Shown here: piece by piece, positions 44,384 through 53,616 of the stretch
Layout: each line of letters starts with the position of its first letter
Position numbering within the stretch: the stretch's first letter is position 1
Assembly (NCBI RefSeq): GCF_014698505.1
Contig: NZ_JACJTD010000001.1
Span: 1 to 64,000 of the forward strand
Source of the DNA: Nostoc foliaceum FACHB-393
GTDB lineage: Bacteria; Cyanobacteriota; Cyanobacteriia; Cyanobacteriales; Nostocaceae
Reading direction: 5' to 3'
Length of the DNA: 64,000 nucleotides
The notes under the pieces: generated by a model
What the model was told of the DNA's origin: nothing
What the model saw: the letters and a program-made list of their open reading frames with translations, nothing else
Databases searched by the model: none
Program-made: the position numbers and the translations under genes

Positions 44384-44539
44384 ATGAATCAAGGTAGACT
44401 ACAAAGTGTCAGGAAAGCACAAGAAACTCACAGAGAGAATATTCAAAAAAGCCTAGAGCATCGCTTGCAAGTAGCCAGAGCAAAGGGCGACGAACAACTG
44501 ATTCGTCAACTAGAAGCTGAAATGAGGTATTCCAGCTAA
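44384..44539 (+). CDS. pirA: Small protein resembling PirA, PII-interacting regulator of arginine synthesis
   Basis: A 51-residue protein starts MNQGRLQSVRKAQETHRENI and ends with LIRQLEAEMRYSS. It is almost all helical, rich in Gln, Arg and Glu, with LEHRLQVARAKGDEQL in the centre. I recall this pattern from the cyanobacterial PirA family, which binds PII and thereby limits activation of N-acetylglutamate kinase in the arginine pathway. GAAGG lies eight bases before the ATG, an NtcA-type box 62 bp upstream, and a strong terminator 33 bp after the stop, so it is a complete single-gene unit. The family name is from memory. Confidence 0.65.
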   Translation: MNQGRLQSVRKAQETHRENIQKSLEHRLQVARAKGDEQLIRQLEAEMRYSS

Positions 44540-44571
44540 ATCAAGTTTTCATTGTTCTTAGTTTGTTGTGT

Positions 44572-44600
44572 AACCCGCTATAGCGGGTTTTTTTGTTTTT
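44572..44600 (+). terminator. Rho-independent terminator of the PirA-like gene
   Basis: AACCCGCTATAGCGGGTT is a perfect 18-bp palindrome followed by TTTTTGTTTTT. This is one of the clearest intrinsic terminators in the window. Confidence 0.9.
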
Positions 44601-44744
44601 AGGAGGTTTTTTAGTAATTTCGCTCTTACAACGTTTTAACTAACCCAGTTGCATATAGAAAAAACTGCGATCGCTCTGGAGTATACACCTCCTTTAGTTG
44701 ACTATTAAAAACTGTATTCAAAAATACAGTTTTTAGACACTAGC

Positions 44745-45062
44745 TCAAGCCACTTCCCGTAGCTGTGACGGTACACTCACCTCTGGAAATGAAAGTGAGA
44801 GTTGTTCGGCTTGAGGTACTGCGGCCTGTTCTAAAACTTGAACTTCGATATTCACGCTCACCAGATAACTGCCTGTATCAGCACCAACCGCTTCAGCAAT
44901 TAATTTGGCAATGTCTGGGCGTTTAGCGGTCAGCGGGTCACGTAAAATACACCGATCCCATTCATGCTTGGCAGTCGGATTGAGGTTGAGAATGTAATGC
45001 TTCATCATCGAACTAACCCTTGAATCCATCTTCCAGAAGGTTTTCACAGAGCCGTTATGCAT
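44745..45062 (-). CDS. Small hypothetical protein
   Basis: The frame codes for up to 105 residues. The better start may be MKHYILNLNPTAKHEWDRCI (ATG at 45005, 86 residues), as the first 19 residues look unlike protein. It has DPLTAKRPDIAKLIAEAVGA and VNIEVQVLEQAAV. No domain recognised and no membrane segment. It ends about 145 bp after the PirA terminator, converging with it. Confidence 0.55.
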   Translation of the reverse strand: MHNGSVKTFWKMDSRVSSMMKHYILNLNPTAKHEWDRCILRDPLTAKRPDIAKLIAEAVGADTGSYLVSVNIEVQVLEQAAVPQAEQLSLSFPEVSVPSQLREVA

Positions 45063-45506
45063 TTAACTAGGCTTTGTGGACGCTAACTTTATTATAGTAT
45101 ATTTGTACTAAAATAGGCGATATCTGAGTGAAAAACTGGGGGATACAGACCATTACTAGGAGCGCACAAGTGAGCGTTAGCCATATTCTTGTGCTACATC
45201 CCATTATTTTAGGGGCTGTGTTTTAATTCAGAGGGGAATAATCAAACCGCTTCGCAAAGTCATTTCGTTCTACTTATATACCAACAACTCTTTATCAAAG
45301 CGCGATGCCGTTCACGGAGCATCTCGTAGAGAAGGCGGGAAAAGCCAACGCCACATTTATTTATTCCCTTATTCTCAATCAAATTTGGTAGCGGGTGTGA
45401 ATCCCCAATTTACAATTCCAGAAAATCTGTCCATAGGTAATTTCTAACATCAAGCTATTGCAACTAAGCTTACAAAGTAACGCCTAATTTTTATATAAAC
45501 CGCTAT
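45063..45506. other. Intergenic region with a dispersed repeat
   Basis: A GC-rich patch at about 45300-45340 (GCGATGCCGTTCACGGAGCA) resembles small dispersed repeats of Nostoc. Nothing else is evident; the antiporter promoter should be near 45450-45500. Confidence 0.4.
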
Positions 45507-46805
45507 ATGGTAGATATCTATATTATTGAGCTATTTGTGATTGGTCTGCTTCTGCTAATGGTCACATTAGGGTCAGGTTGGATTTCTCGCTTACCTCTTT
45601 CTTTTGCTATTATCTATCTACTAGTTGGTATTTTACTAGGCCCTTACGGCTTAGGGCTGATTCAATTACGTCGAGATGAAGTTTTTAATGCCGAACTGCT
45701 GGAGAGAATCACAGAACTTGTAGTAATTATTTCTGTATTTAGCTGCGGTTTAAAAATTGTTCGCCCTCTAAAATTGGGGGTTTGGGGTATTACGGCACGA
45801 TTAATTGTATTTCTGATGCCAATGTCAATTTTTGCTTTGGCTGCTGTAGGTAAATTATTTTTAGGGATGAATTGGGGAGAAGCAATTTTATTAGGAGCAA
45901 TTCTCGCACCTACCGATCCAGTATTAGCATCAGAAGTACAACTGACCGATACAAATGACCAAGATGAGTTGAGATTTGGTTTAACTTCTGAAGGTGGGTT
46001 AAACGATGCTTTAGCTTTTCCCTTCGTTTACTTTGGCATTCATGCATTAAAAGATGATAACTGGGGTAATTGGTTTAAAGAGTGGATTGCGGTTGATTTA
46101 ATTTGGGCGATCGCAGCCGGCATTGTTATGGGAATTGTCGTTGCCAAATCTATAGTTTGGATTGAAAAAAGAATTCAAAAACGTCGTCCTGCTGATGAGT
46201 TAATGGAAGATTTTATTGCTATCAGCACAATTCTACTGACTTATTCTTTAACAGAAATGGTTAATGGCTATGGATTTTTGGCAGTATTTGTTGCTGGGTT
46301 AGTTATCCAACGCAGTTACAGAAATCCTGAAAAACCGCTAGCGCAATTGGAATTTGTTGAGCAAGTTGAAAAGCTGCTGGAAGTTGGAACAATTCTACTA
46401 TTAGGTTCAATATTATTATTGCAACCAATGCTCAACTATGCTATGCAATCTTTATTAGTAGTAATTTTATTATTATTCGTAATCAGACCTGTAGGAGTTT
46501 GGATTAGCACAATAGGTAAACGCCCTCTCGACTCACACCGCCGAACCTTTCATCCAGGAACTCGCTGGTTATTTGGATGGTTTGGTATTCGTGGTGTCGG
46601 CTCTTTATATTATCTTGCCTATGCGTTTGGTCATGGATTAAAAGGAGAAGCCGCTGAACAAATTGCTTGGATAACTTACACTACTATTGTAGTTTCTGTG
46701 ATTATACATGGAATTAGTGCAACTCCATTAATGAAGTGGTATGAGCGCAATCTTACTAATCAGAGAAAAGCTACTCCTCCCGCCACAATAGATGAATTTG
46801 AGTAA
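45507..46805 (+). CDS. Cation:proton antiporter, CPA1/NhaP type
   Basis: The 432-residue protein has about twelve membrane helices. Signature sites are GAILAPTDPVLASEV and EGGLNDALAFPFVYFG, in which the ND pair is the ion-binding Asn-Asp of NhaP/NHE antiporters, and WFGIRGVGSLYYLAYA near the end. It should exchange Na+ or K+ for H+ across the plasma or thylakoid membrane. The cytoplasmic tail is short, without the extended regulatory domain of some NhaP proteins. It is a single gene. Confidence 0.88.
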   Translation: MVDIYIIELFVIGLLLLMVTLGSGWISRLPLSFAIIYLLVGILLGPYGLGLIQLRRDEVFNAELLERITELVVIISVFSCGLKIVRPLKLGVWGITARLIVFLMPMSIFALAAVGKLFLGMNWGEAILLGAILAPTDPVLASEVQLTDTNDQDELRFGLTSEGGLNDALAFPFVYFGIHALKDDNWGNWFKEWIAVDLIWAIAAGIVMGIVVAKSIVWIEKRIQKRRPADELMEDFIAISTILLTYSLTEMVNGYGFLAVFVAGLVIQRSYRNPEKPLAQLEFVEQVEKLLEVGTILLLGSILLLQPMLNYAMQSLLVVILLLFVIRPVGVWISTIGKRPLDSHRRTFHPGTRWLFGWFGIRGVGSLYYLAYAFGHGLKGEAAEQIAWITYTTIVVSVIIHGISATPLMKWYERNLTNQRKATPPATIDEFE

Positions 46806-46861
46806 AATTAATTTTTGTTGTAGTGTTATAGCTAAACCGTAACGCGCCATCAAAAATTTAA

Positions 46862-46890
46862 GGTGTGTTCCGCTTTAGCAGTAACACACC
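46862..46890 (+). terminator. Hairpin after the antiporter gene
   Basis: GGTGTGTT pairs with AACACACC across a 13-nt loop, 56 bp after the stop. It is of a kind of GTGTGTTAC hairpin frequently seen in Nostoc intergenic DNA, so it may be a repeat acting as transcript end. Confidence 0.45.
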
Positions 46891-46952
46891 CTACAATTTA
46901 ATTTTCTAAACCTGACTCAAAACCTCTCTCCGGTTTTGAGTTTTATTCTCCT

Positions 46953-47059
46953 TACAGCGGTTCTCGTTTACGTGAGGTACACCCGTAGGGGCACGGCACT
47001 GCCGTGCCCCTACACCTAGCGATATAATGTTGTACCGCATCTTAGTGGGAACCGCTATA
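46953..47059 (+). mobile_element. MITE copy B (107-bp family)
   Basis: Same size and same ends as copy A, with TACAGCGGTTCTCG on the left and GGGAACCGCTATA on the right. The centre holds a perfect AGGGGCACGGCA/TGCCGTGCCCCT dyad. It lies between the antiporter and the small secreted protein gene. Confidence 0.88.
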
Positions 47060-47103
47060 TATTGTTGGGAAGGAGTTAGGTTTAAGGTTAAGGTTTATAT
47101 TTC

Positions 47104-47493
47104 CTATTTACCTGTCACCTTTTCAATAACTTCTTTGGCTTTTTCACCAAAACTTTCTGGGGGATTTTGTTCTTGTTCAGCCTTCAAATTCCTTTCGTAA
47201 GTTTTCTCTAGAGTATTAAGATTTTCTGAATCTTTTATTGCTTGCTCATAAGCTTCTTGTCGTTTTTCTTCTTGAACGCCAACACCTGGATCATATTCGT
47301 TAGCGCGATTGATTTTTTCTTCAGAATTTGGTTTATACTCTGGGGGTATTAGCTTTAATTCTTCAAGAGTAGTTGCATAACTAGCCTGCTGAACGAAAAT
47401 GAATGAACCTGACAAGCTGATGAAAATAATTAAGCCAATAACCAAAAAGCTTGAACGTAACGCTTTCTTTAAAGTTAATAGAATTTTTTGCAC
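47104..47493 (-). CDS. Small secreted or anchored protein of unknown function
   Basis: The 129-residue protein has a basic start, a hydrophobic helix (SSFLVIGLIIFISLSGSFIFV) and ASYATTLEEL, a likely signal-peptidase site. The mature part is charged, helical and Glu/Lys-rich (EEKRQEAYEQAIKDSENLN), ending FGEKAKEVIEKVTGK. A lumenal, periplasmic or membrane-anchored location is inferred. No family is recognised. MITE copy B lies 44 bp beyond its stop. Confidence 0.7.
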   Translation of the reverse strand: MQKILLTLKKALRSSFLVIGLIIFISLSGSFIFVQQASYATTLEELKLIPPEYKPNSEEKINRANEYDPGVGVQEEKRQEAYEQAIKDSENLNTLEKTYERNLKAEQEQNPPESFGEKAKEVIEKVTGK

Positions 47494-47715
47494 GGAAAAC
47501 TCCTCCTGTTGTTCTGTTATAAGCCTTGCTCATGTATAAATATATTCAATATTTAAGGCTCACAGGCATCCTAAGTGTTTAGGTACAGTTTTTCCTTCTA
47601 CCGCAAGATATATTAATTTTTACCTATAGTTAAGTTGATGCTATTGAAACCTTTTAGCCCCTAGCACTACTTAGATTTTTGTAATACTCAAATTGTCGTA
47701 CTTAACGAAATTCTG

Positions 47716-47780
47716 CCCAGAACTTTAGTTCTGGGGTAATAATTCAAGTTCACTGAAGTGGACTGAAATTTTCACTCTAT
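47716..47780. repeat. CCCAGAACTTTAGTTCTGGG hairpin repeat
   Basis: A 9-bp stem (47716-47735) is followed by TTCACTGAAGTGGACTGAA, which folds on itself. Both motifs are of a type scattered in Nostoc genomes. It sits in the 550-bp gap between the small secreted protein and the saccharopine-dehydrogenase-like gene, together with MITE copy C. No gene is seen in that gap. Confidence 0.5.
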
Positions 47781-47840
47781 TATAGATAGCCAGCTAACAT
47801 AGCTAAAAATCTTGTCTTGAGTGTTCTCTTAAATGACCTC

Positions 47841-47945
47841 TATAGCGGTTCCCACTCAGATGCGGTATAACATTATATCGCTAATTATAGGGGCACGGCA
47901 CTGCCGTGCCCCTACTGGTGTATCACGTAAACGAGAACCGCTATA
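47841..47945 (-). mobile_element. MITE copy C (105-bp, inverted)
   Basis: It starts TATAGCGGTTCCCACTC and ends GAGAACCGCTATA, so it is the reverse orientation of copies A and B, with the same central GGGGCACGGCA dyad. The termini form 11-bp inverted repeats TATAGCGGTTC. It lies 780 bp from copy B. Confidence 0.88.
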
Positions 47946-48043
47946 ACTATTAGCTTCAAAATTAATTTTGAGATGAGATAGCAATGAAACGCGAGATTAA
48001 TGATCAAACTTTGAGCTTACGTGCTTAACCCAAGCGAATTAAG

Positions 48044-49150
48044 CTATAACCAAGTGTGATTAATTTTAATTCCTCGGCTTTGCATTACATCTTCAAATAA
48101 ATTTGTTGGTAGTGCTTCTTCAACAGCAAAAACACCTGGTTTCTTGAGTTTACCTTCTAGCAATAACTGGGCAATACTACCTGTACCACAACCAGAAGCA
48201 GCCGCTGTATTTTCATGCACTATAGTTGAGCAATAAACGGCTGTTTCACCATTTTTTTGCCCTGTAACTTCTGAACGAACTGCTACACCAATTCCACTAA
48301 AATTATTAGTAACATCTGTCATGGAATGGCTGACATGAGACAGAAATTCAATCATGTAACGGCGTTGCATTAACCACTTTGGAAAAACGTGTGCTGCAAT
48401 CCAAGTTAAATGATTGTAAAAATCGGGAACAGATCCAAACTTAGTAATTACAGTTTTTACTGATGGGAAAGCTTTGGGCAGCGTAAAGGTTTCTGGCATA
48501 TCAAACCAGTAAACTCCGCTGAGTCCATAGGGAGGTGGAAACTCAACTAATTCTCTTTCACTATAAGGTTTAATTAACTCCCATTTTCCATCTATCCAAG
48601 TCTCAAAAGGATACTGTAACCCCAGAAAAGTTGTCCGCATCACTGTAATGCCAGCACCACCAGAACCAGAAACCAAATAACTTAAATGGATCTTTTCTGG
48701 TTTATCAAATTGTTCAACACCTTGACGTACCATGCTGTTAGAAATACCAGGAAAAATGCCAGTATTAATAATTGCAGTTACACCAGCAGCAGCAGCCTGT
48801 TCATGATAATTCAGAGCTTTGCTGGTATAAGAACGATGGTCGCTGACATCTACATAATTAACGCCTTGAGAAATACAGGTTTCGAGAACATTAGTATCTC
48901 GATAATGAAATGGGCCAGCACAATGAATGACTAAATTAGAGTTTGCGATCGCATCTCGCAACTTGTCAACTTCTGCCAAGTCCAATACCAAAAACTGCAC
49001 CTGTCCTCCCGAAGACAAGCTAACAGCCTTCCCAAACTCCGCAGAACGTCCAGTAATTGTAATTTTAGCCTGCGTATGGGTAGCAAGATCCTGAGCAACA
49101 CTGCTACCAATCCGCCCCCGTCCACCAAGAATTAAAACGCTGTCTGTCAT
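48044..49150 (-). CDS. Saccharopine dehydrogenase-like NAD(P)-binding protein
   Basis: The 368-residue protein starts VLILGGRGRIGSSVAQDLA, the dinucleotide loop, continues with VIHCAGPFHYRDTNVLETCI and GVNYVDVSDHRSYTSKAL, and has INTGIFPGISNSMVRQGVEQ, the usual pattern of saccharopine dehydrogenase-like reductases. Real lysine metabolism is unlikely in this setting; in cyanobacteria such proteins have various or unknown roles. It is separate from crtD by 152 bp on the same strand. Confidence 0.82.
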   Translation of the reverse strand: MTDSVLILGGRGRIGSSVAQDLATHTQAKITITGRSAEFGKAVSLSSGGQVQFLVLDLAEVDKLRDAIANSNLVIHCAGPFHYRDTNVLETCISQGVNYVDVSDHRSYTSKALNYHEQAAAAGVTAIINTGIFPGISNSMVRQGVEQFDKPEKIHLSYLVSGSGGAGITVMRTTFLGLQYPFETWIDGKWELIKPYSERELVEFPPPYGLSGVYWFDMPETFTLPKAFPSVKTVITKFGSVPDFYNHLTWIAAHVFPKWLMQRRYMIEFLSHVSHSMTDVTNNFSGIGVAVRSEVTGQKNGETAVYCSTIVHENTAAASGCGTGSIAQLLLEGKLKKPGVFAVEEALPTNLFEDVMQSRGIKINHTWL

Positions 49151-49302
49151 TACTCCAGATTAGCAACACTAACCTTATTTCATCAGTTTTCCATCCTATT
49201 TGCCATCGGTTACAAGTATGATTTATACCATTTCACGAAATTTCTGCTTTTATTGTTGTAAGCAAGTTAGTAGTAAAGACTAAAAAATAACTTGACAATG
49301 TA

Positions 49303-50817
49303 CTACATTTGCGCATCAATTTGCCTGACTACTGTTAACGCCGAATAACTCACCCCAGCAGTACCTTCCCCTGGATGGGTGGAGTCACCAACTAACCACA
49401 GATGCTGGATGGGTGTACGATTGGCGAACCCGAAGGGGCCAAAGGTCGGAATCCTTTGACCTATGCCACCGACTATACCGCGATCGCGGGCTGTGAAATG
49501 GGCAAAGGTGCGGGGTGTTGCGGCTTCTTGATAAATAATCGTTTCTGGTTTGAGATAGAAGTATTGGGCAAGACGAGCGATCGCTTCTTGGGTAAACTTT
49601 TCTTTTAGTCCTTCATAATCTTCAGTCTGCCACCACTGTGCAGGATCGACAAATGAAGAAGCGATAATTGTCGCTTTCCCCTCCGGTGCGCGACCATCTC
49701 CAGGATGACTGACGGAAACAAACAGGGAATTATTCTCGCCAATGGGGCCATTGACATCGTACAGAAATTGGAGGTGAGGAGGGCATCCAGGCGGAATCGC
49801 GCTGGCATCTACACCCAAATAAACCACAAACGCACCCGATGCTTGGGGCAGTTTTTTCACCCGATTTTTATATCCAGATGGTGCTTGTTCTCCCAATAAC
49901 TGCACCAAGTTTTGTACGGTGACATTGGTAACTATGTGGTCGGCGGCTTCTGTCCAGACTTCGCCGGTTTTCTGATTTCTAATTACTACAGCAGTAGCTT
50001 TGCCATTCTCTACTTTGATTTTTTCTACAGTGTGGCGCATCAATAGTTTGCCGCCATCTCTTTCTAAGGATTGTACCAAGCGATCGCTTAATACTTGCAT
50101 ACTTCCCTGGAGGTGAAACAATCCTTGGGGCAGTTGGGATACACTCAACGCTGTGGCGGCATAAAGTAATGCTGTCTGTTCTGCATCCACCTGGGAGTAT
50201 AGCTTCAGTTGCAAATCTAAAAAAGTTCTCAGTCGTTGGTCATTTCCTAGTCCACATAACCGTAAAGCATCTCCTACCGTAAACAAAGTGAAGGGTACGG
50301 TAATTAATGTACTGGGACGCACCGCTTGCGTTAGCTGCCAAAAATCCCATAAATTACGTGGTGGTAGCACAGGATCACGTCCTTGAAATTCCCAACTGGC
50401 ATCAAATAAAGTTGCCATCAATTGCCAGAACGGTTCGCTACCGGGAAACTGTTTTTGTCGTTCCTCTTGCCATTTCTCTTGGTCGCGCCAAACATTAATC
50501 GGTGTGCTTTCCCCAGGTAAATACACTGCACAAGCAGGATCACAAGGCGTTGCTTCCGGTAAATCAATTTTCAATTCTGAGAAAATGCGGTGATGAATTC
50601 CCCCTGGTTCCAACCCCGCCACCTGAGTTGCGCCCACATCAAAGGTAAATCCCTGCCGTTTAAACGTCGAAGCACAGCCTCCTGGTACGAGGGCCTGATC
50701 CAAAATTAAGACGCTGTAACCTCTATGAGCTAATAATGCTCCAGCAGTCAGTCCACCTATTCCGGCACCGATAACAACAACACGAGAGTTACTTTTGTCA
50801 AGAGAAATGCTGGACAT
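49303..50817 (-). CDS. crtD: Carotenoid C-3',4' desaturase-like FAD enzyme (CrtD)
   Basis: The 504-residue flavoprotein of the phytoene-desaturase/CrtISO family has RVVVIGAGIGGLTAGALLA, ALVPGGCASTFKRQGFTFDV, GATQVAGLEPGGIH and the C-terminal FAD loop LWLVGDSTHPGEGTAGVSYSA. The segment TFDVGATQVAGLEPGG and the length agree with cyanobacterial CrtD, which makes the 3',4' double bond of myxol; CrtH (prolycopene isomerase) is the alternative paralogue. No other carotenoid gene is close. The assignment as CrtD is from memory of the family. Confidence 0.7.
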   Translation of the reverse strand: MSSISLDKSNSRVVVIGAGIGGLTAGALLAHRGYSVLILDQALVPGGCASTFKRQGFTFDVGATQVAGLEPGGIHHRIFSELKIDLPEATPCDPACAVYLPGESTPINVWRDQEKWQEERQKQFPGSEPFWQLMATLFDASWEFQGRDPVLPPRNLWDFWQLTQAVRPSTLITVPFTLFTVGDALRLCGLGNDQRLRTFLDLQLKLYSQVDAEQTALLYAATALSVSQLPQGLFHLQGSMQVLSDRLVQSLERDGGKLLMRHTVEKIKVENGKATAVVIRNQKTGEVWTEAADHIVTNVTVQNLVQLLGEQAPSGYKNRVKKLPQASGAFVVYLGVDASAIPPGCPPHLQFLYDVNGPIGENNSLFVSVSHPGDGRAPEGKATIIASSFVDPAQWWQTEDYEGLKEKFTQEAIARLAQYFYLKPETIIYQEAATPRTFAHFTARDRGIVGGIGQRIPTFGPFGFANRTPIQHLWLVGDSTHPGEGTAGVSYSALTVVRQIDAQM

Positions 50818-51171
50818 TGATTAGTTTATTTAAAATTCTTCATATTTCTACTCATAATTTTACCTTAATCTCAAAGTTAAATGGGATGCGATCGCAGATA
50901 GCTGTGCGCTCCTACCGTGTATTTTTGCCGTTCGCCTAAAGCTCGTAGAAAGTCTCCAGGTTGGAAACCAGGAAAACCACGACAACGTAGAATTCGCTAT
51001 TCGATAGTCAAAAAAAGTACAACTAACCCCCGCAACAATCAACGAAAATCTTTTTATACCAATTTAATATGAAGTTGCATAGAAAAGGGCTTCTAAAATA
51101 AAGTTATAAGAGGAAACAGAAATTACCTGCTTAATTATTCTTCGTCTCAAGAATGAATCTGTAACAGCTAA
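50818..51171. other. Intergenic region with no clear gene
   Basis: About 350 bp, with one HIP1-like site near 50886 and short repeat fragments. Frames here are too short and unlike protein. The crtD promoter is presumably inside. Confidence 0.4.
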
Positions 51172-51606
51172 TTAGCTCTCTCTTCCCCTTTGCCAAAACT
51201 GCCGTAAAATCTCCCCAGGTTTACGATCCCAAGTGTCTATATGCTCGTATATCAAGTTATCTTGATTTAGTTTATACGTTGAATAGCCATTAAAAAGCAA
51301 ATCTGCTTTCCAAGGAACGCGTAACACTCCTCGCACTGTCCACTTTGCTAAAATAGTGTCTTCGGCTGACTGAGATACTTCATGCACATCAAAGTAAATA
51401 TTGGTAAAAAATAGCCTAGCGTGAAATCGCAAAGTCCAAAATATAATGCGATAATTAAATTTGTATTTAAATGTATTTACCGGATCTTTAAAGTAGATAT
51501 CCTGTGTATAAATATCATAGGAGATATCTTTTTCAAAAAGTGTTGGTAAATCCTCTTTTAAAGTCTTAATTACCTGTTCTACCGATAATTGAGATTCCAC
51601 GCGCAT
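51172..51606 (-). CDS. DUF2358 protein
   Basis: The 144-residue protein has LKEDLPTLFEKDISYDIYTQ, DIYFKDPVNTFKYKFNYRII, ARLFFTNIYFDVHEV and the C-terminal HIDTWDRKPGEILRQF, typical of DUF2358, a cyanobacterial and plastid NTF2-like family of unknown role. It follows the GH10-like gene by 6 bp, so the genes are cotranscribed. Length and start fit the family. Confidence 0.85.
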   Translation of the reverse strand: MRVESQLSVEQVIKTLKEDLPTLFEKDISYDIYTQDIYFKDPVNTFKYKFNYRIIFWTLRFHARLFFTNIYFDVHEVSQSAEDTILAKWTVRGVLRVPWKADLLFNGYSTYKLNQDNLIYEHIDTWDRKPGEILRQFWQRGRES

Positions 51607-51612
51607 TTTTCC

Positions 51613-52764
51613 TTAAAAAATCTTTTTTAACAACCTTTCCACTCCTCGCCAAATAGAAGATGTCTTCTTGTTATCTACACCACCCGCACTCAAATCTGAC
51701 AGAGTGGGAAATGATGCAGACTTAGCATAAGGGCCATTTCGCAAAACTTTCGCTAGGGTATTGTTATTCTCGCGCAAACCTTCGTAAAAAAAGAATACCT
51801 CTCCTTGAATGCCAAGTTGGCGATTGTATTCAATTGCCTGCACCAGATATTCTGGACTAATGCAATAAGAACCAAGCTTCATCAGTATTCCCGGTGCTAA
51901 CTTCGGCAGTGTCGCATCTGTGAACTGCTGGTTTATTAGTTTATCAGCGATCGCTTGATAACTCCTAAAATCACGGCGATAAATCTGCGGCTGAATCATA
52001 TCAACTATTCCCCGGTTCAGCCATGTGGGGGAGTCTTGCAGATATTCCTGGAATGCCCAATCATAAATATTAGGTGCGATCGCTACTAGCAAATTAGGAT
52101 TAACTGCTTTCACCTCCCCGTAGAGACGCGCCAAAAAGTCAGTCAGAATATCTGCACGCCACTGTAACCATTGCCTATCCTTAGGGTTCTGTGGCGGATT
52201 GCGATCAAATTCCTGGCGATAGCGGGTGATAGTTACCTCGTCATAGCCACCTTCACAGGGTAATGCAGGGAAGCGATCGTCTCCTTGAACACCATCCACA
52301 TCATAATTCTTCACAACTTCCAGCACCAAGTTCAACAAAAATTCCTGTACCTGTAAGTCGAGTGCATTCAACCACTCAAAGCCGTTTTTCTTCAGTAAGT
52401 TACCGTTACAATCACGCGCAGCCCATTCCGGTTTTTTTTGTAAAAGTACACCACCATTCAAATTGTAGGAACTGGCAAAACCGTATTCAAACCAAGGAAT
52501 AACTTTCAACCCAACTCGCCGCGCCTCAACTACCACTTCTTCCAAAGGGTCGCGGCCTACAGACATAGGATCAATTTCGACTCCAAATGTCTGCTGCATT
52601 GTTTGACTAGGATATAAAGTTACTGCCTTGTTCCAAACAACGGGAAACACCACATTAAATCCTGTCTCGGCCAGAAAATTCATCGCCTCAGCAATACGTT
52701 CCTTTGACCTGAGAACTTTACTATCAGTAGTGGTCAGCCAGATACCACGGGTTTCTATTGCCAT
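51613..52764 (-). CDS. Glycoside hydrolase-like GHL10-family (DUF187) protein
   Basis: The 383-residue TIM-barrel protein starts ETRGIWLTTTDSKVL and contains GFNVVFPVVWNK, VIPWFEYGFASS, the family motif NYDVDGVQGDDRF and MIQPQIYRRDFRSYQ. No signal peptide is seen, although family members often act outside the cell. I place the start at MAIETRG (52764); a start at 52797 would abut the DUF1206 stop. A three-gene operon DUF1206, GH10-like, DUF2358 is suggested by tight spacing. Substrate unknown. Confidence 0.85.
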   Translation of the reverse strand: MAIETRGIWLTTTDSKVLRSKERIAEAMNFLAETGFNVVFPVVWNKAVTLYPSQTMQQTFGVEIDPMSVGRDPLEEVVVEARRVGLKVIPWFEYGFASSYNLNGGVLLQKKPEWAARDCNGNLLKKNGFEWLNALDLQVQEFLLNLVLEVVKNYDVDGVQGDDRFPALPCEGGYDEVTITRYRQEFDRNPPQNPKDRQWLQWRADILTDFLARLYGEVKAVNPNLLVAIAPNIYDWAFQEYLQDSPTWLNRGIVDMIQPQIYRRDFRSYQAIADKLINQQFTDATLPKLAPGILMKLGSYCISPEYLVQAIEYNRQLGIQGEVFFFYEGLRENNNTLAKVLRNGPYAKSASFPTLSDLSAGGVDNKKTSSIWRGVERLLKKIF

Positions 52765-52797
52765 TTCTATAAATTGAAATTCTCGGCACTGCACCAT

Positions 52798-53616
52798 CTA
52801 AACATTGACTAGCCGACGATAACGTGCCTGTATGATTGTGTAAATGGCATAGGCAACCAAACCTAACGCCACAATACCCAAAAGCCATGCTCCATAAGGC
52901 TGTTGTGCTAGAGTCTGTAATACTTGATCCAAACCTTGTGCGGTAGCAGCGTTCGATTGCCTTGCAGCTTCAATTAAAAACCAACCGATAATACAAAATA
53001 CTATACCCCTTGCCGCTAAACCAAATCTGGAAATCCTCATTACCCATTGGGCTTCTTTGTTGCTTAATTCAGTTAAATTGAGTTCTTTACGAAATTTGCC
53101 ACTAAAAGCTTGATAAAACTGATAGAAGCCTAGAGCAATTACAAACACCCCCACAGTTCCAACTAGCCATTGACCAAAGGGTTGAGAAAGCAAACGTGCC
53201 GTCCAATCTTCAGTAGAATCACTACTATTTTTAGCGCTGCCTGTACCCATAACGATTTGCACAGCACTTAAGGCTAAACTTGCATAAATCAGTCCATTGA
53301 CTGCGTAACCAATTCGCACTGCCAAACCTTTGGCATCATTACCTTTATTTTCTGGGTCTTTAATTGCCTGTACAAAACGCCAGATTACGTATCCAATCAA
53401 GCCAATTGCAACTAAAGCCAGCAAAAATTTACCAAATGGCTGGTTGACGATTGTTTGGAGAGCGCCTTGGGTATCAGTTGTTTTACCACCCGTGCCAAAA
53501 GCTGCCTGTGCTGCCAGTAGTCCAACTATACCGTAAACTACTCCCTTAGAAACATAGCCAAATCGTCCCAGTCGCTCAACCCACAATGAAGCATGGTTTG
53601 CCAACTGTTGTGTCAT
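52798..53616 (-). CDS. DUF1206 membrane protein
   Basis: The 272-residue protein holds three internal repeats, each with two helices: YVSKGVVYGIVGLLAAQAAF, VRIGYAVNGLIYASLALSAV, and RFGLAARGIVFCIIGWFLIE, each followed by QPFGKFLLALVA-like, QPFGQWLVGTVG and QPYGAWLLGIVA. This is the standard DUF1206 plan. Function unknown. It is first in the operon that continues with the GH10-like and DUF2358 genes. Confidence 0.92.
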   Translation of the reverse strand: MTQQLANHASLWVERLGRFGYVSKGVVYGIVGLLAAQAAFGTGGKTTDTQGALQTIVNQPFGKFLLALVAIGLIGYVIWRFVQAIKDPENKGNDAKGLAVRIGYAVNGLIYASLALSAVQIVMGTGSAKNSSDSTEDWTARLLSQPFGQWLVGTVGVFVIALGFYQFYQAFSGKFRKELNLTELSNKEAQWVMRISRFGLAARGIVFCIIGWFLIEAARQSNAATAQGLDQVLQTLAQQPYGAWLLGIVALGLVAYAIYTIIQARYRRLVNV

